Source of the DNA: Rhodoferax sp.
Lineage (GTDB): Bacteria; Pseudomonadota; Gammaproteobacteria; Burkholderiales; Burkholderiaceae_C
Length of the DNA stretch: 13,649 nucleotides
Reading direction: 5' to 3'
Assembly (NCBI GenBank): GCA_028292305.1
Contig: JAQGMQ010000821.1
Location: forward strand, 1-13,649
Under the pieces are notes generated by a model. That model did no database searches and was not told the DNA's origin. It was given only the letters and a program-made list of their open reading frames with translations. Numbering within the stretch: the stretch's first letter is position 1; each line of letters opens with the position of its first letter. This document shows positions 6,134 through 13,004 of this stretch, one piece after another. The position numbers and the translations under genes were made by a program.

Positions 6134-6921
6134 TGCGCCGCCGCCTCTTTCAGAGGCCGGCACACCGCGCCGTCCCAATCCGCGTCGACCATGGCCTGCG
6201 ATCCCAGCGCTGTGAGGCCCAGCGCAATGTGCCCGTCGGCGTCGAACACGGGCACACAAAAGCCCGTGACACCCGGCAGCAGCGTGCCCACCACCCGCGC
6301 GGCCCCGTGGGTGCGCACCTCGGCCAGCAGGGCCTGCAATGCGGTGGCGCTGCCGGGCAGATCGGTGCGGCCCTGCTTCTGGGCGCGGGCCAGTTCCTCC
6401 TTGAGCAGGGGCGCGATCGCGTCCGGCGCCACGTAAGCGGCGAAACAGCGGCCCGTGGCCGAGGCCAGCAGCGGCATCACGTCGCCCAGGCGCAGGTTGA
6501 CGGTGATGGCCTCCGGTGATTCCTCCCAGTGCACGATGGTCGGCCCGTGGTTGCCCCACACCGCCAGCGCCAGCGTGTGGCCGATCTGCGCCATCAGCGG
6601 GCCGACGCGTTCGCGCGCCAGCTTCACGGCGTCGGTGCGGGCCAGCGCGGCCAGGCCCAGGCGCAGCGCGGCCGGACCCAGGTCGTAGCGGTTGTTGCGG
6701 CTGTCCTGCGTCACCAGCGCCAGTCGCTGGAAGCTCACCAGGTAGCGGTGCGCCTTGGCCGCGCTCATGCCGGCGGCCGCGGCCAGGTCGCGCAGCATCA
6801 GCGGGCCCTTGGCCTGTGCCAGCACGTCCAACAGGGCAAAGCCGACTTCCACCGACTGGATGCCGGCGCGCTCCTTGTCCGGGGCATCTTCCGGGTCCGT
6901 GCCCTCTGCTTCCACTTGCAC
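6103..6921 (-). CDS. IclR-family transcriptional regulator
   Basis: A 272-residue regulator with the two-domain IclR layout. The winged helix-turn-helix lies at about residues 20-80 (IQSVEVGFALLDVL, then LRDLAAAAGMSAAKAHRYLVS at 43-63, and a wing ending RYDLGPAALRLG). The effector domain spans about 85-265, with the typical SATGRCFAAY (154-163) and GVTGFCVPVFDADG (217-230) segments. The start is GTG at 6919-6921, preceded by GGGA at a workable distance; another GTG two codons later is an alternative. The gene is divergent from a fumarylacetoacetate-hydrolase-family gene across 127 bp, and IclR proteins commonly control adjacent aromatic or carboxylic-acid catabolic genes, so that hydrolase is the probable target. 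Its 3' end overlaps the DUF3108 gene. Confidence 0.92.
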   Translation of the reverse strand: MQVEAEGTDPEDAPDKERAGIQSVEVGFALLDVLAQAKGPLMLRDLAAAAGMSAAKAHRYLVSFQRLALVTQDSRNNRYDLGPAALRLGLAALARTDAVKLARERVGPLMAQIGHTLALAVWGNHGPTIVHWEESPEAITVNLRLGDVMPLLASATGRCFAAYVAPDAIAPLLKEELARAQKQGRTDLPGSATALQALLAEVRTHGAARVVGTLLPGVTGFCVPVFDADGHIALGLTALGSQAMVDADWDGAVCRPLKEAAAQWSLDLGQRP

Positions 6922-6935
6922 TAAAATTCCCGTCG

Positions 6936-6954
6936 TATTTCGTTTAGGTAAATA
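6936..6954. promoter_or_regulatory. candidate IclR operator
   Basis: TATTT (6936-6940) and AAATA (6950-6954) form an inverted repeat with a nine-base spacer in an AT-rich stretch of the iclR/FAH-family gap. The hexamer AAATTC is directly repeated at 6924-6929 and 6954-6959. Size and position fit an IclR-type site, but no known consensus is matched and no clear promoter is recognised in the gap. Confidence 0.35.
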
Positions 6955-7048
6955 AATTCAACGATGCGTAATCTTGACGTTGCTGCGGCCTGGCGCCGCG
7001 CGGTCACAATGCCGCTTTCGCCCCGTCCCTGAAAAAACCTCGAATTCC

Positions 7049-8083
7049 ATGAAACTTGCCACCTACAAAGACGGTTCCCGCGACGGCCAGCTGGTCGTCG
7101 TCTCGCGCGATCTGGGCACGGCCCATTATGCGACCGGCATCGCCAGCCGGCTCCAGCAGGCGCTCGACGACTGGGGCTTCATGAGCCCGCAATTGCAGGA
7201 CCTGTACGACGCGCTGAACCACGGCCGCGCGCGCCACGCGTTCCCGTTCGACCCCAAGCAATGCATGGCCCCGTTGCCCCGCGCCTACCAGTGGGCCGAC
7301 GGCTCGGCCTACATCAACCACGTCGAGCTGGTGCGCAAGGCGCGCAACGCCGAAGTACCCGAAAGCTTCTACACCGACCCGCTGATGTACCAGGGCGGCA
7401 GCGACGACTTTCTCGGCCCCTGCGACGACGTGCGTGTGCCCTCGGAAGCGATGGGCATCGACTTCGAGGCCGAGATCGCCGTCATCACCGCCGACGTGCC
7501 CATGGGCGCCAGCCCTGAGCAGGCGCTCGACGGCATCCGCTTGGTGATGCTGGCCAACGACGTGAGCCTGCGCAACCTGATCCCGGCCGAGCTGGCCAAG
7601 GGCTTCGGCTTCTTCCAGAGCAAACCGGCCACGGCGTTCAGCCCGGTGGCCGTCACGCTCGACGAGTTCGCCGCCAGCCACGACAACAGCCGAGAAAACG
7701 CTTGGGACAAGGGCCGCCTCCACCTCACGCTGCAAAGCACCTGGAACGGCCGCAAGGTCGGCCTCTGCGACGCCGGCCCCGAGATGACCTTCCATTTCGG
7801 CCAGCTGATTGCCCACATTTGCAAGACCCGCAACGTGCGCGCCGGCAGCATCGTCGGCTCGGGCACGGTGAGCAACCAGGACTGGAGCCACGGGTACAGC
7901 TGCATCGCCGAGAAGCGCTGCATCGAAACCATTCAGGACGGCAAGCCCAGCACCGAATTCATGAAGTTCGGCGACACCATCCGCATCGAGATGAAGGGCC
8001 GCGACGGCAACAGTATCTTTGGCGCGATCGAGCAGGAAATCGTGTCGTCCGTGGCGGCTCCGGTCGTGACAGTGTCAGTTTGA
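7049..8083 (+). CDS. fumarylacetoacetate hydrolase family protein
   Basis: A 344-residue cytoplasmic enzyme of the FAH superfamily, which cleaves carbon-carbon bonds in beta-diketo acids such as fumarylacetoacetate or fumarylpyruvate using a divalent metal. An N-terminal FAH_N-like part (residues 1-75) precedes the catalytic fold. Metal ligands are visible as Glu140 and Glu142 in DFEAEIAVI and Asp171 in ANDVSLR; GFGFFQSKPATAFSP (185-199) and VGSGTVSNQD (269-278) are typical active-site segments. The ATG at 7049 begins MKLATYKDGSRDGQL, the usual family start; the frame extends 25 codons further upstream without resemblance. The last dozen residues (VSSVAAPVVTVSV) look like a non-conserved tail. 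Divergent from iclR, which probably regulates it. The exact substrate (tyrosine/homogentisate, gentisate or another aromatic route) cannot be decided here. Confidence 0.9.
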   Translation: MKLATYKDGSRDGQLVVVSRDLGTAHYATGIASRLQQALDDWGFMSPQLQDLYDALNHGRARHAFPFDPKQCMAPLPRAYQWADGSAYINHVELVRKARNAEVPESFYTDPLMYQGGSDDFLGPCDDVRVPSEAMGIDFEAEIAVITADVPMGASPEQALDGIRLVMLANDVSLRNLIPAELAKGFGFFQSKPATAFSPVAVTLDEFAASHDNSRENAWDKGRLHLTLQSTWNGRKVGLCDAGPEMTFHFGQLIAHICKTRNVRAGSIVGSGTVSNQDWSHGYSCIAEKRCIETIQDGKPSTEFMKFGDTIRIEMKGRDGNSIFGAIEQEIVSSVAAPVVTVSV

Positions 8084-8113
8084 CGGCGGCACGTTATCTA
8101 TAGCATTCGTCGC

Positions 8114-9745
8114 ATGCCGACATCACACGAACAATTCCTGCATTGGCTGATGCAACCCGAGGGCCAGCGGCTTGAATTCAAGGAAGCCAAAGGCAGCTAT
8201 CCGCTCGATAAGCTGGTCAACTACTGTGTGGCGCTGGCGAATGAGGGTGGCGGGAAAGTCATTCTGGGTGTCACCGATGAACGCCCCCGCCGTATCGTGG
8301 GTACATCGGCATTTGGCGAGCCAGGCAACACCGAAGCGAATCTGTATGCCCAACTCGCCCACCGAGTTCCAGTGGAAGAACTATGGTTGCCAGAAGGGCG
8401 TGTGCTGATTGTTCATGTGCCGCCGCGTTTGCCTGGCACTGCTTGGCACATCGGTGGCCGGTACCTCAAACGTGCTGGCGACGCGTTGCTTGGCATGGGA
8501 GACGTGGAACTCAGAGGCCTATTCGCTGAGACGGGCCCCGATTTTTCGGCCGAGTTTTGTGCAGGAGCGGGTTTGCTCGATTTGTCTGCGTCCGCCATCG
8601 ATGCGTTTCGGAGCCGGTGGGCTCAAAAGACCCGCGATCAGCGCAAATTGATGTGGTCGGAATCGGAAACGCTGGTTAACGCCGAGCTGTTGGTGGATGG
8701 CCATTTGACTTACGCCGCGTTGATCTTGTTGGGTAGCCAGGCGGGCTTGAGCCGCTGGCTCGCCCAAGCCGAACTGGTGTTTGAATACCGATCCTCTGAA
8801 GCGTCGGGCCCCGCCGCTGATCGTGCCGAGTACCGCGAAGGCTTCATGGCTTGGCAGGATGCCTTCTGGATCAAAATCAACCTGCGCAATGACCGGCAAA
8901 GTTACCAGGACGATTTTTTCCGAATGGACCTGCCTACGTTTGATGAGGTTCCGGTGCGTGAAGCCGTCCTTAACGCCATCGCACACCGGGACTACAGACT
9001 CGGAGGCTCGATCTTTGTTCGGCAATATGCGAAACGCCTGGAAGTCGTAAGCCCCGGCGGACTGCCACCAGGCATCACTCCCGAAAACATTGTCGACCAG
9101 CAAAATCCCCGGAATCGGCGTTTGGCCGAAGCGCTGGAAAAATGCGGTCTCATCGAGCGTTCAGGCCAGGGCATGAATTTGATGGTGGAAACCGCCATTC
9201 GGCAAGGCAAACCATTGCCGAGCTTTGCGGGAACGGCAAGCCACGAGGTGCGGTTGACGTTGGAGGGCGGCGTGCGCAACCCTGCATTCGTTCGATTCAT
9301 GGAGCGTCTGGGTGAGGACACTCTGCGTTCGTTTAAAACCCATGACTTCCTGGCATTGGAGTGTCTGCAGCATGAGAAAGAGCTTCCTGCTGTGTTGGCG
9401 GATCGTTTGCCTGGCTTGGTTGCCGCTGGCGCCGTGGAGGTCTTGGGCCGCGGAAAAGGTGCGCGCCATATCCTTGCCGCCGCTCTCTATGCAGCGCTGG
9501 GCGCCAAAGGAACCTACACACGAAAAAAAGGCCTGGATCATGAAACCAACAAGGCACTGCTGGTCAAGCATTTGAAGGACCAAGGCACAGCGGGTGCGCC
9601 GCTGAGCGAGTTCAAGCAAGTCCTGCCGGCACTACCCACCAAGGCGGTGCAGCAGCTATTGGATGAATTGCGTAGCGAACGTGTGATCGCCGTTCATGGT
9701 CAGCGCCGATGGGCGCGTTGGCACCTCACCGACGCCCCTCTTTAA
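8114..9745 (+). CDS. Schlafen AlbA_2 / HATPase_c_4-type protein
   Basis: A 543-residue protein of the group often annotated as putative DNA-binding or RecG-like transcriptional regulator. Residues 17-140 form a Schlafen-type AlbA_2 domain: RLEFKEAKGS (19-28), LANEGGGKVILGVTDE (41-56) and GRYLKRAGDALLGMGDVE (115-132). Residues 273-385 match the HATPase_c_4-like region, with EAVLNAIAHRDY (283-294), VVSPGGLPPGITPEN (311-325) and GLIERSGQGMN (345-355). The last 70 residues look like a winged helix. AlbA_2 domains are linked to nucleic-acid binding or cleavage; here the role is unknown: regulator, stress or defence factor are all possible. Codon use is less G/C-biased than in both neighbours, suggesting transfer. 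No ribosome binding site is seen; TTGACG (8080-8085) and TAGCAT (8101-8106) could be a promoter giving a nearly leaderless message. No partner gene is adjacent. Confidence 0.88.
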   Translation: MPTSHEQFLHWLMQPEGQRLEFKEAKGSYPLDKLVNYCVALANEGGGKVILGVTDERPRRIVGTSAFGEPGNTEANLYAQLAHRVPVEELWLPEGRVLIVHVPPRLPGTAWHIGGRYLKRAGDALLGMGDVELRGLFAETGPDFSAEFCAGAGLLDLSASAIDAFRSRWAQKTRDQRKLMWSESETLVNAELLVDGHLTYAALILLGSQAGLSRWLAQAELVFEYRSSEASGPAADRAEYREGFMAWQDAFWIKINLRNDRQSYQDDFFRMDLPTFDEVPVREAVLNAIAHRDYRLGGSIFVRQYAKRLEVVSPGGLPPGITPENIVDQQNPRNRRLAEALEKCGLIERSGQGMNLMVETAIRQGKPLPSFAGTASHEVRLTLEGGVRNPAFVRFMERLGEDTLRSFKTHDFLALECLQHEKELPAVLADRLPGLVAAGAVEVLGRGKGARHILAAALYAALGAKGTYTRKKGLDHETNKALLVKHLKDQGTAGAPLSEFKQVLPALPTKAVQQLLDELRSERVIAVHGQRRWARWHLTDAPL

Positions 9746-9834
9746 CCTCGAAAGCTTTTCAGAAGGTTAAAGAATAGCTTTGGAAAAAGAAACTTCAATA
9801 AAAACAACGGCTTATAAAACCTTCTTTAACTTCT
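9739..9834. repeat. interlocking inverted repeats after the AlbA_2 gene
   Basis: TCTTTAACCT (9739-9748), which contains the AlbA_2 gene's TAA stop, is perfectly complementary to AGGTTAAAGA (9764-9773), loop 15. The second arm, extended to AGAAGGTTAAAGAA (9761-9774), also pairs with TTCTTTAACTTCT (9822-9834) with a single bulged G, and AGAAGGTT (9761-9768) pairs exactly with AACCTTCT (9818-9825). AAAGCTTTTC (9751-9760) is nearly complementary to GAATAGCTTT (9772-9781). The arms are mutually exclusive, so alternative folds are possible. No T-tract follows, so it is not a standard terminator. Confidence 0.6.
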
Positions 9835-9839
9835 AAAAG

Positions 9840-9862
9840 GCCGCCGTGAATTCTTTGGCGGC
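9840..9862. terminator. GC-rich hairpin before the Bug gene
   Basis: GCCGCC (9840-9845) and GGCGGC (9857-9862) form a six-pair GC stem with an 11-base loop within an otherwise AT-rich stretch. It may end transcription from the AlbA_2 gene, but only TT follows on the plus strand. The rest of the gap to 9922 shows no clear promoter. Confidence 0.35.
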
Positions 9863-9922
9863 TTAAGAATGTGAGAAGGCGTGCCGCATTCCTTACATTG
9901 AATCAAATCACCCAGCAACATC

Positions 9923-9930
9923 AAAGGAGA
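9923..9930 (+). promoter_or_regulatory. ribosome binding site of the Bug gene
   Basis: AAAGGAGA, with its AGGAG core at 9925-9929 nine bases before the ATG at 9939, is the strongest Shine-Dalgarno site in the window and fixes the start of the Bug protein. Confidence 0.8.
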
Positions 9931-9938
9931 CAACCCCC

Positions 9939-10916
9939 ATGCAACGCAGAACCCTCTTGACCTCCCTCGCCGCGCTCGCCGGCAGCACGGCCGCGCCTTT
10001 CGTGCGGGCCCAGGCCGACTACCCCAACCAGGTGGTCCGCTGGATCGTGCCGTATCCGGCCGGCGGCGGCACCGACGTGCTGGCGCGCACCGTGGCCGAG
10101 GCCATGCGGGCGACGCTCGGGCAGCAGGTCATCGTCGACAACCGGCCTGGCGCCTCCACCAACATCGGCGCGCAGATGGTGGCCACCGCCAAGCCGGACG
10201 GCTACACCGTCATGTCGGCCGACAACGCCTTGCTGGCCTTCAACGAGCACCTGTTCACCAAGTTGCCGTTCAGCCCTGAAAAAGATTTCAGCTACATCGG
10301 CGGCATCAGCCGTTTCCCGCTGGCGCTGGTGGTCACGCCCGCGTTCGAAGGCAAGACGCTGAAGGACTTCATCGCCTATGCCAAGGCCAACCCCGGCAAG
10401 CTCAACTACGCATCGCCCGGCAACGGCTCGCCGCACCACCTGGCGATGGAAATGTTCAAGGCGCGCACCGGCACGTTCATCACCCACATCCCTTACCGCG
10501 GTGCGGCACCGGCGATGCAGGACGTGATGGGCGGCCAGGTGCCGTGCATGTTCCTGGATCTGGCGGCGGGCCTGCCCGTGATCCAGAGCGGCAAGGTGCG
10601 GGCGCTGGCCATCGGCTCGGCCCGGCGCGCGAGCCAGTTGCCCAATGTGCCGACGCTGGCCGAGGCCGGCGTGGCGAACTCCGAAGTGTTCGCGTTCCAG
10701 GGCATCCTGGGCCCGGCGGGCTTGCCCGCGCCGCTGGTGGCGCGGCTCAAGGGCGATTTGAACAAGGCGCTGGCCAGCGCCACGGTGCAAAAGCGCATGG
10801 CCGATTTCGGCATGGAGGCGCTGCCGGGCACGCCTGAGCAGTTCCGCCAGTTTGCGCGAAGCGAAGCCTTGCGCTGGGGGCCGATCATCAAGGCAACGGG
10901 CGTCAAGCTCGATTGA
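9939..10916 (+). CDS. Bug-family tripartite tricarboxylate transporter substrate-binding protein
   Basis: A 325-residue periplasmic solute-binding protein of the Bug (TctC-like) family, which is greatly expanded in Burkholderiales and binds carboxylates or related small molecules. The signal peptide begins MQRRTLLTSLAALAG, a twin-arginine-like motif, with probable cleavage near residue 24-26 (VRAQA). Family hallmarks are VPYPAGGGTDVLAR (37-50), VIVDNRPGAS (64-73), KPDGYT (85-90), YASPGNGSPHHL (157-168) and HIPYRG (183-188). The ATG is fixed by the strong AAAGGAGA site. No TctA or TctB membrane genes are adjacent, so it is an orphan binding protein that may share a transporter or act in sensing. 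An alpha/beta-hydrolase gene follows after nine bases and is probably co-transcribed. The ligand is not predictable. Confidence 0.94.
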   Translation: MQRRTLLTSLAALAGSTAAPFVRAQADYPNQVVRWIVPYPAGGGTDVLARTVAEAMRATLGQQVIVDNRPGASTNIGAQMVATAKPDGYTVMSADNALLAFNEHLFTKLPFSPEKDFSYIGGISRFPLALVVTPAFEGKTLKDFIAYAKANPGKLNYASPGNGSPHHLAMEMFKARTGTFITHIPYRGAAPAMQDVMGGQVPCMFLDLAAGLPVIQSGKVRALAIGSARRASQLPNVPTLAEAGVANSEVFAFQGILGPAGLPAPLVARLKGDLNKALASATVQKRMADFGMEALPGTPEQFRQFARSEALRWGPIIKATGVKLD

Positions 10917-10925
10917 ACGCCAGCC

Positions 10926-11855
10926 ATGCCCGGGCGCCGGCTGTTGCTGAAGAGCGTCGGCGGCCTGGTCGCGACGGCCGGCCTGCCGGCTTGGGCGCAG
11001 GAGGGGGACACCATCCCGCTCTGGCCCGGGACGCCGCCCGACGGCCCGGGGCCGGCAGGCCCTGAAAAGGTCAGTGCCAAGGGTTCGGTGACGCAGGTGC
11101 TGCAGCCCCGCCTGCGCGTGTACCGCCCGGCGCAGCCGATTGGCCGCGCCATGCTGGTGGTCGCCGGCGGCGGCTATGCACACATCGAGTGTGGCCATGA
11201 AAGCACGCCCGCGGCACGCTGGCTGCAGACCCAGGGCGTGGTGGCGTTCGAGCTGGTCTACCGGCTGCCTGGCGAAGGCTGGGCGCAGCCGCTGGTGCCG
11301 TTGCAGGACGGCCAGCGCGCGATGCGGCTCATCCGTGCACGCGCGGCCCAGTTCGGTGTCGATGCGGCGCGCATCGGTGTGCTCGGGTTTTCGGCGGGTG
11401 CGCACCTCGCGGGCATGACGGCCGCGGCGCCGGATGCGGGCCGCTACACACCCGTCGATGCCGCGGATGCCGTATCGGCCCGCCCCGATTTTGCGGCGCT
11501 GGTCTACCCGGTGTTGACCATGTTGCCGCCGTTCGACCACACGCATGCGCGGCGCGAGTTGCTCGGTGCCCGCCCCACTGCGGCACAAGGCGCGGCCTTG
11601 TCGGTGGAGACGCTGGTGACGCCGGCCACGCCGCCCACGTTTCTGGCGCAGGCCGTGGACGATCCGGTATCGCCAGTGGACAACAGTCTGCGCATGTTCG
11701 CCGCGCTGCGCCAGGCCAGGGTGCCGGCGGCGCTGCACCTGTTCACGGCGGGCCAGCACGGCTGGGGCTTGGGGCCACCGGGCAGCGAAGTCGCGGCCTG
11801 GCCGGGGCTATTCAAGACCTGGGCGGCGCAAGGGGGCTGGCTGCCGCCGGCCTGA
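10926..11855 (+). CDS. secreted alpha/beta-hydrolase (acetylesterase-like)
   Basis: A 309-residue exported serine hydrolase of the alpha/beta fold, similar to acetyl-esterase/BD-FAE-type lipases. The N-terminus MPGRRLLLKSVGGLVATAGL has a twin-arginine-like motif and a hydrophobic stretch ending PAWAQ, so cleavage near residue 24-25 is likely. A GGGY oxyanion segment (81-84), the nucleophile elbow GFSAG (Ser156), an acid residue in DDP (Asp245 or Asp246) and His278 in GQHGWG complete the catalytic set. The ATG lies nine bases after the Bug stop codon without a strong ribosome binding site, so translation may depend on coupling. It converges on the marC-like gene with 3 bp between stops. An esterase that releases an acid captured by the Bug protein is an attractive but untested idea. 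Confidence 0.88.
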   Translation: MPGRRLLLKSVGGLVATAGLPAWAQEGDTIPLWPGTPPDGPGPAGPEKVSAKGSVTQVLQPRLRVYRPAQPIGRAMLVVAGGGYAHIECGHESTPAARWLQTQGVVAFELVYRLPGEGWAQPLVPLQDGQRAMRLIRARAAQFGVDAARIGVLGFSAGAHLAGMTAAAPDAGRYTPVDAADAVSARPDFAALVYPVLTMLPPFDHTHARRELLGARPTAAQGAALSVETLVTPATPPTFLAQAVDDPVSPVDNSLRMFAALRQARVPAALHLFTAGQHGWGLGPPGSEVAAWPGLFKTWAAQGGWLPPA

Positions 11856-11858
11856 CGC

Positions 11859-12458
11859 TCAGCCGGCCAGCTCCACCGTCAGCTGCTTGATGCCGCGGAT
11901 CATCATCTCCACCGACACGGCCACCAGCACCAGGCCCATCAGCCGCTCGAACGCGGTGACCACCCGTTCGCCGATCACCCGCTGGATGCGGTCGGCCAGC
12001 AGCAGCACGATGGCGCAGACGGTCATGGTGACGATCAGCGCGGCGATCCATTCCACGCGCCGCTCGGGCGCCTGTGACACCAGCAGCAACACGGTGGCCA
12101 GGGCCGACGGGCCGGCCAGCATGGGGATGGCCAGCGGCACGATCAGCGGCTCGCCCTGCACCACGGCTTCGGCGTGTTCGGGCGCGGGGAAGATCATGCG
12201 CAGCGCGATCAGGAACAGCACCACGCCGCCGGCCAATTGCAGCGACAGCTGGCTCAGCCCCATCACGCGCAGGAACGAGTCGCCCATGAACATGAAGGCC
12301 AGCAACAACGCGAAGGCGATCAACACCTCGCGGATGATGACGTAGGGCCGCCGCTCGGGCGCCACGTTGCGCAGCGCGCTGGCGAAGATCGGGATGCCGC
12401 CGAGCGGGTCGGTGATGAGCAGTAGAAGAATCGTCGCCGACGCGAACGTGTAACCCAT
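11859..12458 (-). CDS. MarC-family integral membrane protein
   Basis: A 199-residue inner-membrane protein of the MarC/YhgN family (UPF0056). Six hydrophobic segments are visible at about residues 4-25, 40-59, 71-90, 105-127, 137-156 and 170-190. The duplicated family motifs are present: DPLGGIPIF (17-25) in the first half and AIPMLAGPSALAT (110-122) in the second. Despite the historic name, MarC is not established as a multidrug-resistance protein, and the transported substrate, if any, is unknown; amino-acid transport has been proposed for archaeal relatives. It starts four bases after the stop of the VOC gene, so the two form a probable operon. Length and topology look complete. Confidence 0.9.
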   Translation of the reverse strand: MGYTFASATILLLLITDPLGGIPIFASALRNVAPERRPYVIIREVLIAFALLLAFMFMGDSFLRVMGLSQLSLQLAGGVVLFLIALRMIFPAPEHAEAVVQGEPLIVPLAIPMLAGPSALATVLLLVSQAPERRVEWIAALIVTMTVCAIVLLLADRIQRVIGERVVTAFERLMGLVLVAVSVEMMIRGIKQLTVELAG

Positions 12459-12462
12459 CTGG

Positions 12463-12876
12463 CTACTTGTCGTAGACCGCGGCCAGCGACCTGAAGCCCT
12501 TGACCTCGATCGGGTTGCCGAACGGATCGCAGAAGAACATCGTCCACTGCTCGCCCGGCTCGCCTTCGAAGCGCACCTGCGGCGGGAATTCGAATGCGGT
12601 GTTGGCCGCCTTCAGCCGCGCGGCCATGGCCTGCCAGTCGGGCAGGGCCAGGATGACGCCGAAGTGCGGCATCGGCACCATGTGGTCACCCACGCGGCCC
12701 GTGCGGGTGGTGGCGAAGGGCTCGCCCAGGTGCAGCGAGATCTGGTGGCCGAAGAAGTCGAAGTCGACCCAGGTGGCGGTGCTGCGGCCTTCGGTGCAAC
12801 CGAGCACGGTGCCGTAGAACTGGCGGGCGACGTCGAGATCACGCACGTGGAAGGCGAGGTGGAAGATGCTTTGCAT
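12463..12876 (-). CDS. VOC family protein (glyoxalase/dioxygenase fold)
   Basis: A 137-residue vicinal-oxygen-chelate protein built from two paired beta-alpha-beta-beta-beta modules. The first strand carries FHLAFHVRDLDVARQFY (residues 5-21), followed by FFGHQISLHL (41-50); the second module has MPHFGVIL (69-76) and ends WTMFFCDPFGNPIEVKGF (111-128). Likely metal ligands are His6, His71 and Glu124, with His49 or His44 nearby. It is probably a metal-dependent dioxygenase or lyase of unknown substrate. The ATG at 12874-12876 directly precedes the first strand; the frame is open to 12993 but that extension overlaps the regulatory gap. GATAAT (complement of 12883-12888) lies six bases before the ATG and there is no ribosome binding site, hinting at a leaderless transcript. 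marC-like gene follows after four bases. Confidence 0.88.
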   Translation of the reverse strand: MQSIFHLAFHVRDLDVARQFYGTVLGCTEGRSTATWVDFDFFGHQISLHLGEPFATTRTGRVGDHMVPMPHFGVILALPDWQAMAARLKAANTAFEFPPQVRFEGEPGEQWTMFFCDPFGNPIEVKGFRSLAAVYDK

Positions 12877-12910
12877 GCCGCGATTATCGCGCGGCGCGTC
12901 GAAAAGCCGG

Positions 12911-12953
12911 TTTCGGCCGAGGGTTGAAAAACCCTGCGCGCCTTCCGCCGAAA
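12911..12953. other. nested stem in the VOC/TerB-like gap
   Basis: TTTCGGC (12911-12917) is complementary to GCCGAAA (12947-12953), and between them AGGGTT (12920-12925) pairs with AACCCT (12930-12935) around a GAAA tetraloop. The two stems are nested in the 128-bp gap between divergent genes. It may be an operator or a leader structure; no T-tract marks it as a terminator. Confidence 0.35.
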
Positions 12954-13004
12954 GCCCGCTGTTGCATGCTCGTGCGCCGTCACCCCAGGCCAAGGAGCCC
13001 CACC

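Noticed and set aside
8114..9745. Calling the AlbA_2 protein a RecG helicase
   Set aside because: No helicase motifs (Walker A GxGKT, DEAD/DEXH box) are present; the RecG label for this class comes from annotation transfer.
8103..9891. GCATTC at 8103-8108 and 9886-9891 as a target-site duplication flanking the accessory gene
   Set aside because: A six-base match over this distance is expected by chance and the flanking bases do not extend it; no transposase or terminal inverted repeats accompany it.
9921..11759. A 612-codon open frame on the minus strand antisense to the Bug and hydrolase genes
   Set aside because: Its product is arginine/glycine/histidine-rich low-complexity sequence, as expected opposite high-GC genes; the plus-strand genes have clear families, motifs and a ribosome binding site.
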